This document shows positions 1 through 6,858 of a stretch of DNA of 18,213 nt, one piece after another. The stretch spans positions 1-18,213 of the forward strand of contig USOQ01000055.1 in assembly GCA_900556395.1 (NCBI GenBank), in the 5' to 3' direction. A model generated the notes under the pieces. It was given only the letters and a program-made list of their open reading frames with translations, ran no database searches and was not told the origin of the DNA. The translations under genes were made by a program, and so were the position numbers. This stretch comes from Candidatus Segatella caccae (GTDB lineage Bacteria; Bacteroidota; Bacteroidia; Bacteroidales; Bacteroidaceae). The first letter of the stretch is position 1. Every line of letters starts with the position of its first letter.

Positions 1-15
1 ATGTCATATCAGAGT

Positions 16-167
16 TTTGCTTGTTTATTTTTGCAACACTAAGATAAGTGAATTCTTCGACATGGCAAAATCCTAGGTCGCTCGGCTCTGCCGCTTGCCA
101 AAGCAAGAGCTTTCTGTTGCTCAGGTACTTAAAAAGTTTAATTTATAATAGTGTAGCGGAATTAAGG
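16..167 (-). mobile_element. Left copy of IS1380-like element end (remnant)
   Basis: This stretch matches the reverse complement of about 4284-4403. Shared blocks include ttgcaacactaag, gtgaattcttcgacatg, gttgctcaggtacttaaaaa and gcggaattaagg. Read on the - strand it begins CCTTAATTCCGC, passes through a short reading frame starting at 63 (MSKNSL, then stopped early), and points out of the left edge. It is called an IS end because the right copy continues into a transposase N-terminus. It carries about 30 bp that the right copy lacks (roughly 78-110), with a small stem (cttgc/gcaag). A TATTTTTG at 26-33 resembles a Bacteroidota -7 box reading toward the gene at 179, but no matching -33 box is at the right distance. 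No transposase body is in the window. The exact IS boundary is inferred from where the two copies stop matching. Confidence 0.6.
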
Positions 168-178
168 TAGAATAAGAA

Positions 179-1645
179 ATGATGACGATAGAAGATATAA
201 AAAAACTGATAGCCAAGGACGAAACCCGTACACTTGAACTCAAGAAGACAACGGGTGAGTTGGTGAAAGGAATGGAAACAGCCTGCGCTTTCCTAAATTC
301 AGATGGTGGATGGTTGCTCTTCGGTGTGACTCCTTCACTGAAAATTGAAGGGCAGATGGTGACGGATAACACCCGGAAAGAAATTGCCAATGCCTTGCGT
401 AAGATAGAACCTGCCATTGATGTGGAGGTGAAGTATATCGAGCTTCCTGATAAGCCCGACTTTTATGTGGTGGCTATCTACTTGGATGCTACCAACTTCA
501 AAGACGGCCCTTACTCCTATGATGGACGTGCTTATTACAAAGTGGAAAGCACCACAGCCGCTATGCCACGCTTGATGTACGAAGAACGGTTGAAGTTAAG
601 CAACCCCCGCAGATTTAGCTGGGAGAACCGTCCCAATGCCGACCTTGGTATAGACGACATTGATACCGAACAAGTTTACCAAGCACTCCATGATGGTATT
701 ACGCGTTATCGCATTCATGCTTCGGCTATGACACTCAATGATCCGCTTGTCATCATGAACAAATTAGGTGTAGCCCGCAAGGACGGTACCTTGACCAATG
801 CTGCAAACGTGTTGTTTGGTAACGACCCCACCTCTCATCACATCCAGTGCAAAATCAAGTTGGCACGATTTGAGGGCAAAAACAAACAGGAGTTTCGCGA
901 CCAAACGGTTTGTGAAGGCAACCTCTTTAGCCAATATAAGGCCACTATGGATTTTTGCTTGAAGCATCTTAACTTGTCGGGACGTATGGACCGACGTGTG
1001 CGTGAGGAACGCCTTACCGTGCCTTTTGAGGTGGTCAAAGAGGCCTCCATCAATATGCTCGTACACCGTACATGGGATGCGGAAAATGCAACGCCCAGTG
1101 TGGCCATTTATGATGATCGAATGGTGTTTCAAAATCCCGGTCATTTTCCTATAGGCTATACATGGCAAGATTTTCTTGACAATCAAGTGGGTTCGCTCCC
1201 AGAGAATCCGACGATAGCTAATGTGTTTTATCGCAGTGGCTTGATGGAGTCATGGGGACGAGGCATTGGCCTTATCATGCAGAAGTGTGAAGAGGCGGGA
1301 CTACCCCAACCTATCATCGACGTGAGTGTTTCGTTTGTCAATTTGACCATTTACTTTGCTCAGAGTTTAGAAAGTGGAGACAATATGACAAATGTCCCTC
1401 AAAATGTCCCTCAGGATGTCCTTCAAGATGTCCCTCAGGAAATTCTATCTCAATTGTCTGAAAGACAGATAGAAATACTCAAAATGATAAAGAATAATCC
1501 AAAGGTAACTCGTGAAGAAATGTCTCTCAAAGTCAATAAGTCCTCAAAAACTGTTGCGCGAGATCTTGATGAGATACGAAAGTTTTTGAAAATCGAGTTT
1601 GTAGGTACTCCATCTGATGGTATGTGGATAATTGCTAAAGAGTAA
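179..1645 (+). CDS. AlbA_2 / Schlafen-type ATP-binding, DNA-binding protein
   Basis: A 488-residue soluble protein of the family usually annotated as ATP-binding or putative DNA-binding (AlbA_2) protein. The AlbA_2/Schlafen-like part is near residues 10-135 (ETRTLELKKTTGELVK, then FLNSDGGWLLFGV). A GHKL/HATPase_c_4-like part lies near 290-390, with a conserved-looking QNPG turn and a SGLMESWGRGIG segment. The C-terminus (about 430-488) looks like a winged helix (SERQIEILKMIKNNP...TREEMS). Between them is a linker of four-residue repeats (NVPQ NVPQ DVLQ DVPQ). Members are thought to act as regulators or nucleic-acid-binding accessory proteins; the target here is unknown. The N-terminus looks complete although the start is only 11 bp from an IS end; a second ATG follows immediately. 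The gene ends 5 bp before the pglZ remnant, so the pair was probably one operon, which would make this an accessory gene of a decayed BREX locus (inference). Confidence 0.85.
   Translation: MMTIEDIKKLIAKDETRTLELKKTTGELVKGMETACAFLNSDGGWLLFGVTPSLKIEGQMVTDNTRKEIANALRKIEPAIDVEVKYIELPDKPDFYVVAIYLDATNFKDGPYSYDGRAYYKVESTTAAMPRLMYEERLKLSNPRRFSWENRPNADLGIDDIDTEQVYQALHDGITRYRIHASAMTLNDPLVIMNKLGVARKDGTLTNAANVLFGNDPTSHHIQCKIKLARFEGKNKQEFRDQTVCEGNLFSQYKATMDFCLKHLNLSGRMDRRVREERLTVPFEVVKEASINMLVHRTWDAENATPSVAIYDDRMVFQNPGHFPIGYTWQDFLDNQVGSLPENPTIANVFYRSGLMESWGRGIGLIMQKCEEAGLPQPIIDVSVSFVNLTIYFAQSLESGDNMTNVPQNVPQDVLQDVPQEILSQLSERQIEILKMIKNNPKVTREEMSLKVNKSSKTVARDLDEIRKFLKIEFVGTPSDGMWIIAKE
1391..1438 (+). repeat. 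Four 12-bp tandem repeats inside the AlbA_2 gene
   Basis: Four direct 12-bp units (aatgtccctcaa, aatgtccctcag, gatgtccttcaa, gatgtccctcag) encode NVPQ, NVPQ, DVLQ and DVPQ. Because the unit is a multiple of three, gain or loss by slippage would change linker length between the ATPase-like part and the winged helix without breaking the frame. Similar V-P-rich linkers are common in this protein family. Confidence 0.8.
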
Positions 1646-1650
1646 ATGCT

Positions 1651-1983
1651 ATGGCAGAATCAAATAAAGACAAAATACAGAAAGTGCTCAGTGAGCAGTT
1701 CAACAAGTATCGTTACATCTTCTGGTACGATGCTGAAGGCGCGATGGAAGAGCTGGTCATCGGTTTAGCTGTGGAGGGCGTGGAAGTACTCACGCTTTCG
1801 CACAACGCCTTCTCGCTGAAACATCGCATCGTAAATGGCAATCAGCCGGAGCGTGGATTCCTGATTTACAGCCGAGAGGCAGAGCCAACGAAGGAGAACA
1901 ACTGGCTGCTTGACCTGCAAATGTAAGGCATGAAGTTTAGTGCCGACATGGCTTCGCTCTACGCTACGGAGTGCAATATCCCC
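1651..1983 (+). pseudogene. pglZ: BREX pglZ remnant: N-terminal stump with in-frame stop
   Basis: The reading frame 1651-1926 gives 91 residues that resemble the N-terminus of the BREX phosphatase-like protein PglZ. Motifs seen are a YRYIFWYDAEGAMEE segment near residues 20-34, then HNAFSLKHRI and the NNWLLDLQM block at the end. After the taa at 1924-1926 the same frame continues with GMKFSADMASLYATECNIP, which fits the next PglZ block (…ADxASLxxEL…). The stop is therefore probably a point mutation of a tyrosine-like codon, and homology ends near 1983. BREX-1 PglZ proteins are roughly 800 residues, so about 85% is missing, including the metal-binding catalytic part. No brxA, brxB, brxC, pglX or brxL is in the window. 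A functional small protein cannot be excluded, but decay explains the stop and abrupt end better. Family assignment rests on recalled motifs, not a search. Confidence 0.7.
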
Positions 1984-1992
1984 ATATATATG

Positions 1993-2029
1993 AAAGCAGC
2001 CCATTCTCGTGATGAGAGTGGGCTGCTTT
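1993..2029. terminator. Bidirectional hairpin terminator between convergent genes
   Basis: A 16-bp stem (aaagcagcccattctc / gagagtgggctgcttt, one G-T wobble) closes a five-base loop, gtgat. A-rich and T-rich stem bases at the two ends give it terminator character on both strands. It lies between the pglZ remnant and the stop of the convergent lipoprotein gene at 2054, and the pglZ homology ends about 10 bp before it. Confidence 0.8.
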
Positions 2030-2053
2030 CTGCATTCGTTCAGCTTTCAAATT

Positions 2054-4261
2054 CTAATAACCAGGGTTTTGTGTAATCATAGGATTGGTAAACATTTGGT
2101 TTTGTGGCAATGGCCATAACAGCTGATATGTTTGTGAACTTGTCAAACCAAGGTATGATTCACCCAAGTTGTTGCGTCTAATGAATGACAGGAAGAAAGG
2201 AGTTTGCGTCTTATAGCGTAATGTGGCTATAGCCTTGAGAACATCCATTTTATCCACACTTACACTCTTCTTATTGCAATATTCATCAATGTATTGATTG
2301 GCTTGCGAAGTCTTGTTGTTGTGATAATAACATTCGGCCAATGAAAGTATTACATCCTTATAGTCTAAGCAAGGATGAACATTTTCACCGCTTCTTGTCT
2401 GTACCTTAAATCCTAATATACATTCCGAATTATTCATGTAACTCGGTAAGCTATTGCTTTCAAGGCTATAAAATCCATTGCTAATAACCTTTTCAAGAAG
2501 AGATTGAGCCTCACCATAGTTCTTCTGATTCATATAGACATAAGCAAGGATGACACGAGCGACATCTTTTGAAACGAAAAGCAAATCATTGGCATTATCC
2601 AAAGAGATATTTCTCTTTTCATCCAAAGAAGGCATAGCTTCTTTCAGTGTCTTTGCTAATTGTGATAGCAATGCTTGCTCTTCAGTTCTTGCAACATATG
2701 GCATATCCATACCAAATTCGGTTATATATGGTACGCCACCCCAATATGCTGACATCGCATAATAAGCCAAGGCAAAGTATGTATTCAGATATTCTTGATA
2801 ACAACCAAGCGCAGAAGCATCTGCTTGCTTTATGCGACTCATTAACTGAAGCGCAGAGTAAAACTTTTGCCATGATCCTGATATAGTTCCATTATTTGAG
2901 TCAAATGGCGTATGATTTGTCTGAATTGCATATTCACCTTCCAATCTAAGCACGTTTGCCATTGCGTCACGAAAGTAACCTACCGATGTTAGAAAAGCAG
3001 AAGCTCCATTTTGTCCAAGATTAACTCGGTCAGACTTCATATTAGGATTGCCTTCTTGTATAATGGTTATTTCAGCGGCTTGTTTTCCTCTAGCATTGAA
3101 CAATGGGAATGAAATGCTTTTTTGTGTCTTGAATTGGGCAGGTGATACATGAACCTTTATGGTATTACCTTCTATTTCCTTGCTATACTCCATTCCTTTG
3201 ATAGAATAACCACCTTCATAAAGACTATTGAAGAATGTTTCTGTTGATACATTATCTCCAGGAGTAACATCCAAAAAAGAGTCTCCTGATGTCGTAGTTG
3301 ATGGAGCCTCAAAGTAATATTGCTTGTCTGATTTGACTGTAATCGTATAATCACCACCCTCCATTGGAACTGTGATTTGAGATTGGCTCAACTCAACGGT
3401 GCTATTACCATCGATTTCATTACCTGCAATACCATCATTATCCCAGTCAAAGTAGTAAGCCAAGTCTTTTACGCTGACGTTATAGCCTAATTCCTTATAA
3501 CGGTTGACGATATTCTGATTGATGTCCTCCAACTTACCGTTCAAGTAGTATTTGGTCTTCTTCAATTGTTCTTTGGTACTATCCGTGAAAGTGCCTGTTG
3601 AGCTGAATTCATTGGTGAGCTTAGATAAAAACTCTACAATTTCAGCCTCAGAGCGGTCGGAAAGAATATAGGATGATATAGCTATCAACGCACCTGCTGC
3701 ATCGTCGCCGGCAATGATTGAATATTGACTTGCGTCTTTTGTACCAAAGTCTTGAAGTGCAAATGCGGTCATCAGCTCTTTTTGAGCCTGCTTGTTGGCT
3801 TCTGCAAACGATATACCCTTCGATGTAACCAAATAAACAATACGCAGGCTCTTTAAGTGAGTAACAATATTCACGTTAATGGTGGAGTTGTCACTCAGAT
3901 CCACGATGGCATTAAGCTTGATAGTACTGGTTGATAATTCGCCATCTACTTCATTGAAGAAATAGCCGTCCGCTGTGAGCTTTGCATAAGGTGAGTTCAT
4001 CTTGAGCGAACCATAGTTGAAATCACCTGTGTTATTCTCAATGGTTGTGGTATATGATGCACCAGTCGGTGTCATATCCTTATCCAAGGTGCGCATCTCA
4101 ACTGTTGAACCACTAACGAGTGGGCCTTTTTCAACTTTACCTTTAACGATATGAGCAGTTTGGATGAACTGGTCGTCTATCTCGTCTTTTGAATCACTGC
4201 AAGACGTAACAGCCAATAATCCTGCTATAGCAAGAATTAATTTTGTAGATATATGTTTCAT
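2054..4261 (-). CDS. Surface lipoprotein with BACON-like and SusD/RagB-like domains
   Basis: A 735-residue lipoprotein: signal peptide with lipobox VTSC (lipidated Cys21) followed by an acidic SDSKDEIDD tail, as in surface-exported Bacteroidota lipoproteins. Residues about 38-265 form a domain I cannot name (KGKVEKGPLVSGS…, then IVDLSDNSTINVN). DWDNDGIAGNE near 269-279 resembles a calcium-binding loop. About 283-405 is a BACON-like Ig domain ending ITIIQEGN. Residues about 405-735 are SusD/RagB-like: helical YAMSAYWGGVPYITEF segment, TPR-like YGEAQSLLEKVI, and the typical ending LLWPLPQNQM…TQNPGY. SusD proteins bind glycans beside a SusC transporter; no susC is in the window and this SusD part is shorter than a usual SusD. 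The substrate is unknown. The start is 22 bp from an IS end, so transcription may start in the IS; TAGTATTG (- strand, about 4296-4303) is one mismatch from a -7 box. Confidence 0.8.
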   Translation of the reverse strand: MKHISTKLILAIAGLLAVTSCSDSKDEIDDQFIQTAHIVKGKVEKGPLVSGSTVEMRTLDKDMTPTGASYTTTIENNTGDFNYGSLKMNSPYAKLTADGYFFNEVDGELSTSTIKLNAIVDLSDNSTINVNIVTHLKSLRIVYLVTSKGISFAEANKQAQKELMTAFALQDFGTKDASQYSIIAGDDAAGALIAISSYILSDRSEAEIVEFLSKLTNEFSSTGTFTDSTKEQLKKTKYYLNGKLEDINQNIVNRYKELGYNVSVKDLAYYFDWDNDGIAGNEIDGNSTVELSQSQITVPMEGGDYTITVKSDKQYYFEAPSTTTSGDSFLDVTPGDNVSTETFFNSLYEGGYSIKGMEYSKEIEGNTIKVHVSPAQFKTQKSISFPLFNARGKQAAEITIIQEGNPNMKSDRVNLGQNGASAFLTSVGYFRDAMANVLRLEGEYAIQTNHTPFDSNNGTISGSWQKFYSALQLMSRIKQADASALGCYQEYLNTYFALAYYAMSAYWGGVPYITEFGMDMPYVARTEEQALLSQLAKTLKEAMPSLDEKRNISLDNANDLLFVSKDVARVILAYVYMNQKNYGEAQSLLEKVISNGFYSLESNSLPSYMNNSECILGFKVQTRSGENVHPCLDYKDVILSLAECYYHNNKTSQANQYIDEYCNKKSVSVDKMDVLKAIATLRYKTQTPFFLSFIRRNNLGESYLGLTSSQTYQLLWPLPQNQMFTNPMITQNPGY

Positions 4262-4283
4262 ATTTTTGATAGTTTATATAGTA

Positions 4284-4403
4284 CCTTAATTCCGCAATAC
4301 TATTATAACTTAAATTTTTTAAGTACCTGAGCAACAAAAAGTTGCCCAGGATTTTGTCATGTCGAAGAATTCACTTACCTTAGTGTTGCAAAACAAACAA
4401 GAG
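4284..4403 (+). mobile_element. Right copy of IS1380-like element end
   Basis: Inverted copy of about 16-167, oriented outward. It starts with CCTTAATTCCGC, which is plausible as an IS1380-family terminal repeat (family ends usually begin with CC), and leads into the transposase remnant. Relative to the left copy it has lost about 30 bp in the middle. Because the two copies face away from each other, the sequence 168-4283 is held between two inverted IS ends, like the inside of a composite transposon. No target duplication can be tested since the outer ends are absent. Confidence 0.6.
4326..4350. other. Hairpin inside the IS end
   Basis: cctgagcaac and gttgcccagg pair over 10 positions with one A-C mismatch around an aaaaa loop. 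It lies just inside the element end, upstream of the transposase remnant. Such hairpins can shield a transposase from read-through transcription, which is an inference here. The left copy has lost this pairing. Confidence 0.55.
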
Positions 4404-4500
4404 AATTCAACGATAGACATGGCAAAAATACAAATTAAATCTGAGAAACTCACTCCTTTTGGAGGAATATTTTCGGGTCGTGGAGCAACTTGACTCTACA
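4359..4500 (+). pseudogene. IS1380-family transposase remnant, N-terminal, frameshifted
   Basis: From 4419 the frame reads MAKIQIKSEKLTPFGGIF, which I recognise as the conserved start of Bacteroidales IS1380-family transposases. The frame is open upstream to an ATG at 4359 (MSKNSLTLVLQN). After GGIFS the protein breaks, but the +1-shifted frame continues VVEQLDST, the expected next block (EQxDST). An extra g in the ggg near 4475-4477 explains this. In the original frame a tga follows at 4491. Homology stops by about 4500; a full transposase would be over 400 residues, so this is a dead fragment. It supports the IS assignment of the flanking repeats. Confidence 0.7.
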
Positions 4501-4569
4501 GAAGAAGTATTTCTATTTGCCTTTGCTGATTTTTCTGATTAAACTTGCCGATATTTCTATTAAAATTTG

Positions 4570-4577
4570 TAATTTTG
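4570..4577 (+). promoter_or_regulatory. Bacteroidota -7 box for the serine ammonia-lyase operon
   Basis: TAATTTTG is an exact match to the Bacteroidota sigma-A -7 consensus TAnnTTTG. It would start transcription near 4584, leaving about 55 bases of leader before the ATG at 4640. No clear TTTG lies about 19 bp upstream of it. It lies beyond the IS remnant, so this operon appears to keep its own promoter. Confidence 0.5.
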
Positions 4578-4639
4578 CAACTCAATAGATCGAGATCGGA
4601 AAATAGTTGTTTTAAACAAGCAGAAAGTTAGTATAATAT

Positions 4640-5860
4640 ATGAAGTCTTTACGCGAGCTTTATAGGATAGGTAAAGGACCATCGAGTAGTCATACGATGG
4701 GGCCGCAGCGTGCTGCCCAACTCTTTTTGGAGCGCTGTAGCAATGCCTCTTTGTACGAGGTGACTCTGTATGGAAGTCTGGCTGCTACAGGCAAGGGACA
4801 CATGACGGATGTAGCCATAGAGGAGGTGCTGCATCCACATCACACTGTCAGTATTATTTGGAAACCACAGGTGTTTTTGCCCTTTCATCCCAATGGAATG
4901 AAGTTTGTGGGGAAGGATGTGAATGGGGATATTATAGATGAGTGGACGGTCTACAGCATTGGTGGTGGAGCCCTCTCGGATGGTACAGATGGTCATGAAG
5001 AACTTGGGGCTACCGAAGTATACGACCTCAACAAGATGAGCGATATACAAAGTTGGTGTTATGCCAATGGTCGCTCTTTCTGGGAGTATGTGGAGAAATG
5101 CGAAGATAAGGAAATATGGGATTATCTCAAGATGATATGGCAGACCATGAAGGAAGCCATCCTGCGTGGTCTTGACCATGAGGGCGTGTTGCCTGGTCCG
5201 CTGAATCTACCCCGCAAGGCTGCCACTTATTATACCAAGGCCAAAGGATATCGTGCCTCACTGCAATCGAGAGGTTTGGTATATGCCTATGCCCTGGCGG
5301 TGAGCGAGGAGAATGCATCGGGTGGAACCATCGTTACGGCTCCTACATGTGGTGCTTGTGGTGTGTTGCCAGCAGTGCTCTATCATATGCAAGAATCTCA
5401 TGGCATGAGTGAGCAGCGCATTTTGCGAGCTTTGGCAACTGCCGGTCTTGTGGGAAACATCGTCAAGCACAATGCTTCGATAAGTGGTGCTGATGTAGGA
5501 TGCCAGGGTGAGGTGGGTGTAGCCTGTGCGATGGCTTCGGCTGCAGCCTGCCAGTTGTTTGGAGGAAGTCCTGCCCAGGTGGAGTATGCTGCCGAGATGG
5601 GGTTGGAACATCACTTGGGTATGACTTGCGACCCAGTATGTGGACTGGTTCAGATACCTTGTATAGAGCGTAATGCCTTTGCTGCTGCACGTGCCTTAGA
5701 TGCCGACTTGTATGCCTCTTTCTCTGATGGTCATCACAGTGTGTCGTTTGACAAGGTTGTGGAGGTAATGCGCCAGACGGGGCATGATCTTCCTTCGCTT
5801 TATAAGGAAACCAGTGAGGGTGGACTCGCCAAGGGACTTGGAAAGAAATACGCCAAATAG
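4640..5860 (+). CDS. sdaA: L-serine ammonia-lyase (iron-sulfur, single chain)
   Basis: This 406-residue enzyme converts L-serine to pyruvate and ammonia in the cytoplasm using an oxygen-sensitive [4Fe-4S] cluster rather than PLP. The N-terminal beta-domain begins with RIGKGPSSSHTMGPQ (about 9-23), which is diagnostic for the family. The catalytic alpha-domain holds TAPTCGACGVLPAVLY (about 233-248), GCQGEVGVACAMASAAA (about 287-303) and CDPVCGLVQIPCIERN (about 329-344), supplying the cysteines expected for the cluster. Alpha and beta parts are fused in one chain, as in the E. coli type. Length is slightly below the roughly 450 of E. coli SdaA. The start is fixed by the family's usual N-terminus. 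The YitT-family gene follows after 29 bp on the same strand, so co-transcription is likely. Serine breakdown is common in gut Bacteroidales that ferment amino acids. Confidence 0.93.
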   Translation: MKSLRELYRIGKGPSSSHTMGPQRAAQLFLERCSNASLYEVTLYGSLAATGKGHMTDVAIEEVLHPHHTVSIIWKPQVFLPFHPNGMKFVGKDVNGDIIDEWTVYSIGGGALSDGTDGHEELGATEVYDLNKMSDIQSWCYANGRSFWEYVEKCEDKEIWDYLKMIWQTMKEAILRGLDHEGVLPGPLNLPRKAATYYTKAKGYRASLQSRGLVYAYALAVSEENASGGTIVTAPTCGACGVLPAVLYHMQESHGMSEQRILRALATAGLVGNIVKHNASISGADVGCQGEVGVACAMASAAACQLFGGSPAQVEYAAEMGLEHHLGMTCDPVCGLVQIPCIERNAFAAARALDADLYASFSDGHHSVSFDKVVEVMRQTGHDLPSLYKETSEGGLAKGLGKKYAK

Positions 5861-5889
5861 TAAACTAACATAATAATAAAAACATCATA

Positions 5890-6786
5890 ATGACGAGAAA
5901 AACAAGAATTCATGAGATACGCGATTATATAGTGATAGCGTTTGCTATGATTATCGGCAGTATCGGTCTTAACGTGTTTCTGCTTCCCAACCATATCACG
6001 ATGGGTGGTGTAGGTGGTATCGCTTCTATCCTGTATTGGGGGTTCGGTATACCCGTGTCAGTCTCTTATTTCGGTCTCAATATTTTTCTATTGATATTGG
6101 CCTATAGGGCATTGGGATGGCGCTTCTGTCTGAAAACGGTGTATGCAGTGGCGGTCTTTGCCATAGTAACTCGTTTGATAGAGAGTTGTGGCGGAAACGA
6201 GATAACCCTCTTGCACGACCAGCCTTTCATGGCTACAGTGGTGGGCGCTTTCTTTATGGGATGTAGTGCAGGTTTAGGCCTGTCGAGCAATGGATCGACG
6301 GGAGGCTCTGATACGGTGGCTGCAATGGTGAACAAGTATTATAATATTTCGTTAGGCCATGCTATCATGATCTGTGATATGTGCATCGTGACGAGTTCAT
6401 ATTTGGTACTTAATGACTGGGAGATGGTTATCTATGGTTATGTGTGCCTCTTTGTGTGCTCCATGTGTGTAGATCATGTTGTCAACACGTTGCGCCGCTC
6501 TGTGCAGTTCTTTATCATCTCAGAAAAGTATTTGGAACTGAGTGCAGCCATTAATACGACAGCCGACAGAGGATGTACGGTGATGGATGGTCATGGATGC
6601 TATAGTGGCAAGGACGTACACATGCTCTTTGTGCTGGCACGTCAGCGTGAGTCGCAGAAGATTTTCCGACTGATTGATGAAATAGACCCTTCGGCATTTG
6701 TCAGTCAGAGTGCTGTTATTGGTGTCTATGGATTGGGCTTCGACCGATTCAAAGTTAATAAGAAACTGATAGGTAAGAAAAACTGA
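5890..6786 (+). CDS. YitT-family (DUF161/DUF2179) membrane protein
   Basis: A 298-residue integral membrane protein. The first ~190 residues contain about five or six hydrophobic helices, for example IVIAFAMIIGSIGLNVFLLP near 14-33, followed by the family's N-H-I-T-M-G-G-V-G-G-I turn, and GLGLSSNGSTGGSDTVAAMV near 130-149, typical of the YitT_membrane domain. Residues about 220-285 form the soluble DUF2179 domain (GCTVMDGHGCYSGKD near 230-244, then FVSQSAVIGVYGLGFD). Function is not established for this family; some members are suspected transporters. Its position 29 bp behind the serine ammonia-lyase suggests a role linked to amino-acid or metabolite movement, but this is only context. The transcript ends at the hairpin 6823-6858. 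Confidence 0.88.
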   Translation: MTRKTRIHEIRDYIVIAFAMIIGSIGLNVFLLPNHITMGGVGGIASILYWGFGIPVSVSYFGLNIFLLILAYRALGWRFCLKTVYAVAVFAIVTRLIESCGGNEITLLHDQPFMATVVGAFFMGCSAGLGLSSNGSTGGSDTVAAMVNKYYNISLGHAIMICDMCIVTSSYLVLNDWEMVIYGYVCLFVCSMCVDHVVNTLRRSVQFFIISEKYLELSAAINTTADRGCTVMDGHGCYSGKDVHMLFVLARQRESQKIFRLIDEIDPSAFVSQSAVIGVYGLGFDRFKVNKKLIGKKN

Positions 6787-6822
6787 GTAATAAACAGGAG
6801 GTGATATATTCAGATAAAATAA

Positions 6823-6858
6823 AAAAAAGTTGAATCCATTTACGGATTCAACTTTTTT
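6823..6858. terminator. Bidirectional rho-independent terminator
   Basis: gttgaatcc (6829-6837) pairs perfectly with ggattcaac (6844-6852) around a six-base loop. Runs of A before and T after make it a classic terminator in both directions. It ends the + strand operon, and the stop codon of the - strand helicase gene (6840-6842) falls in its loop, so the two convergent transcripts share it. Confidence 0.92.

Noticed and set aside
4649..5179. 176-codon open frame on the - strand opposite the serine ammonia-lyase
   Set aside because: Shadow frame; the + strand protein carries complete family motifs throughout this stretch.
6796..6805. aggaggtgat, a perfect match to a strong Shine-Dalgarno sequence
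   Set aside because: No start codon follows at a usable distance before the terminator, and Bacteroidota rarely rely on such sites; treated as chance in the 3' untranslated region.
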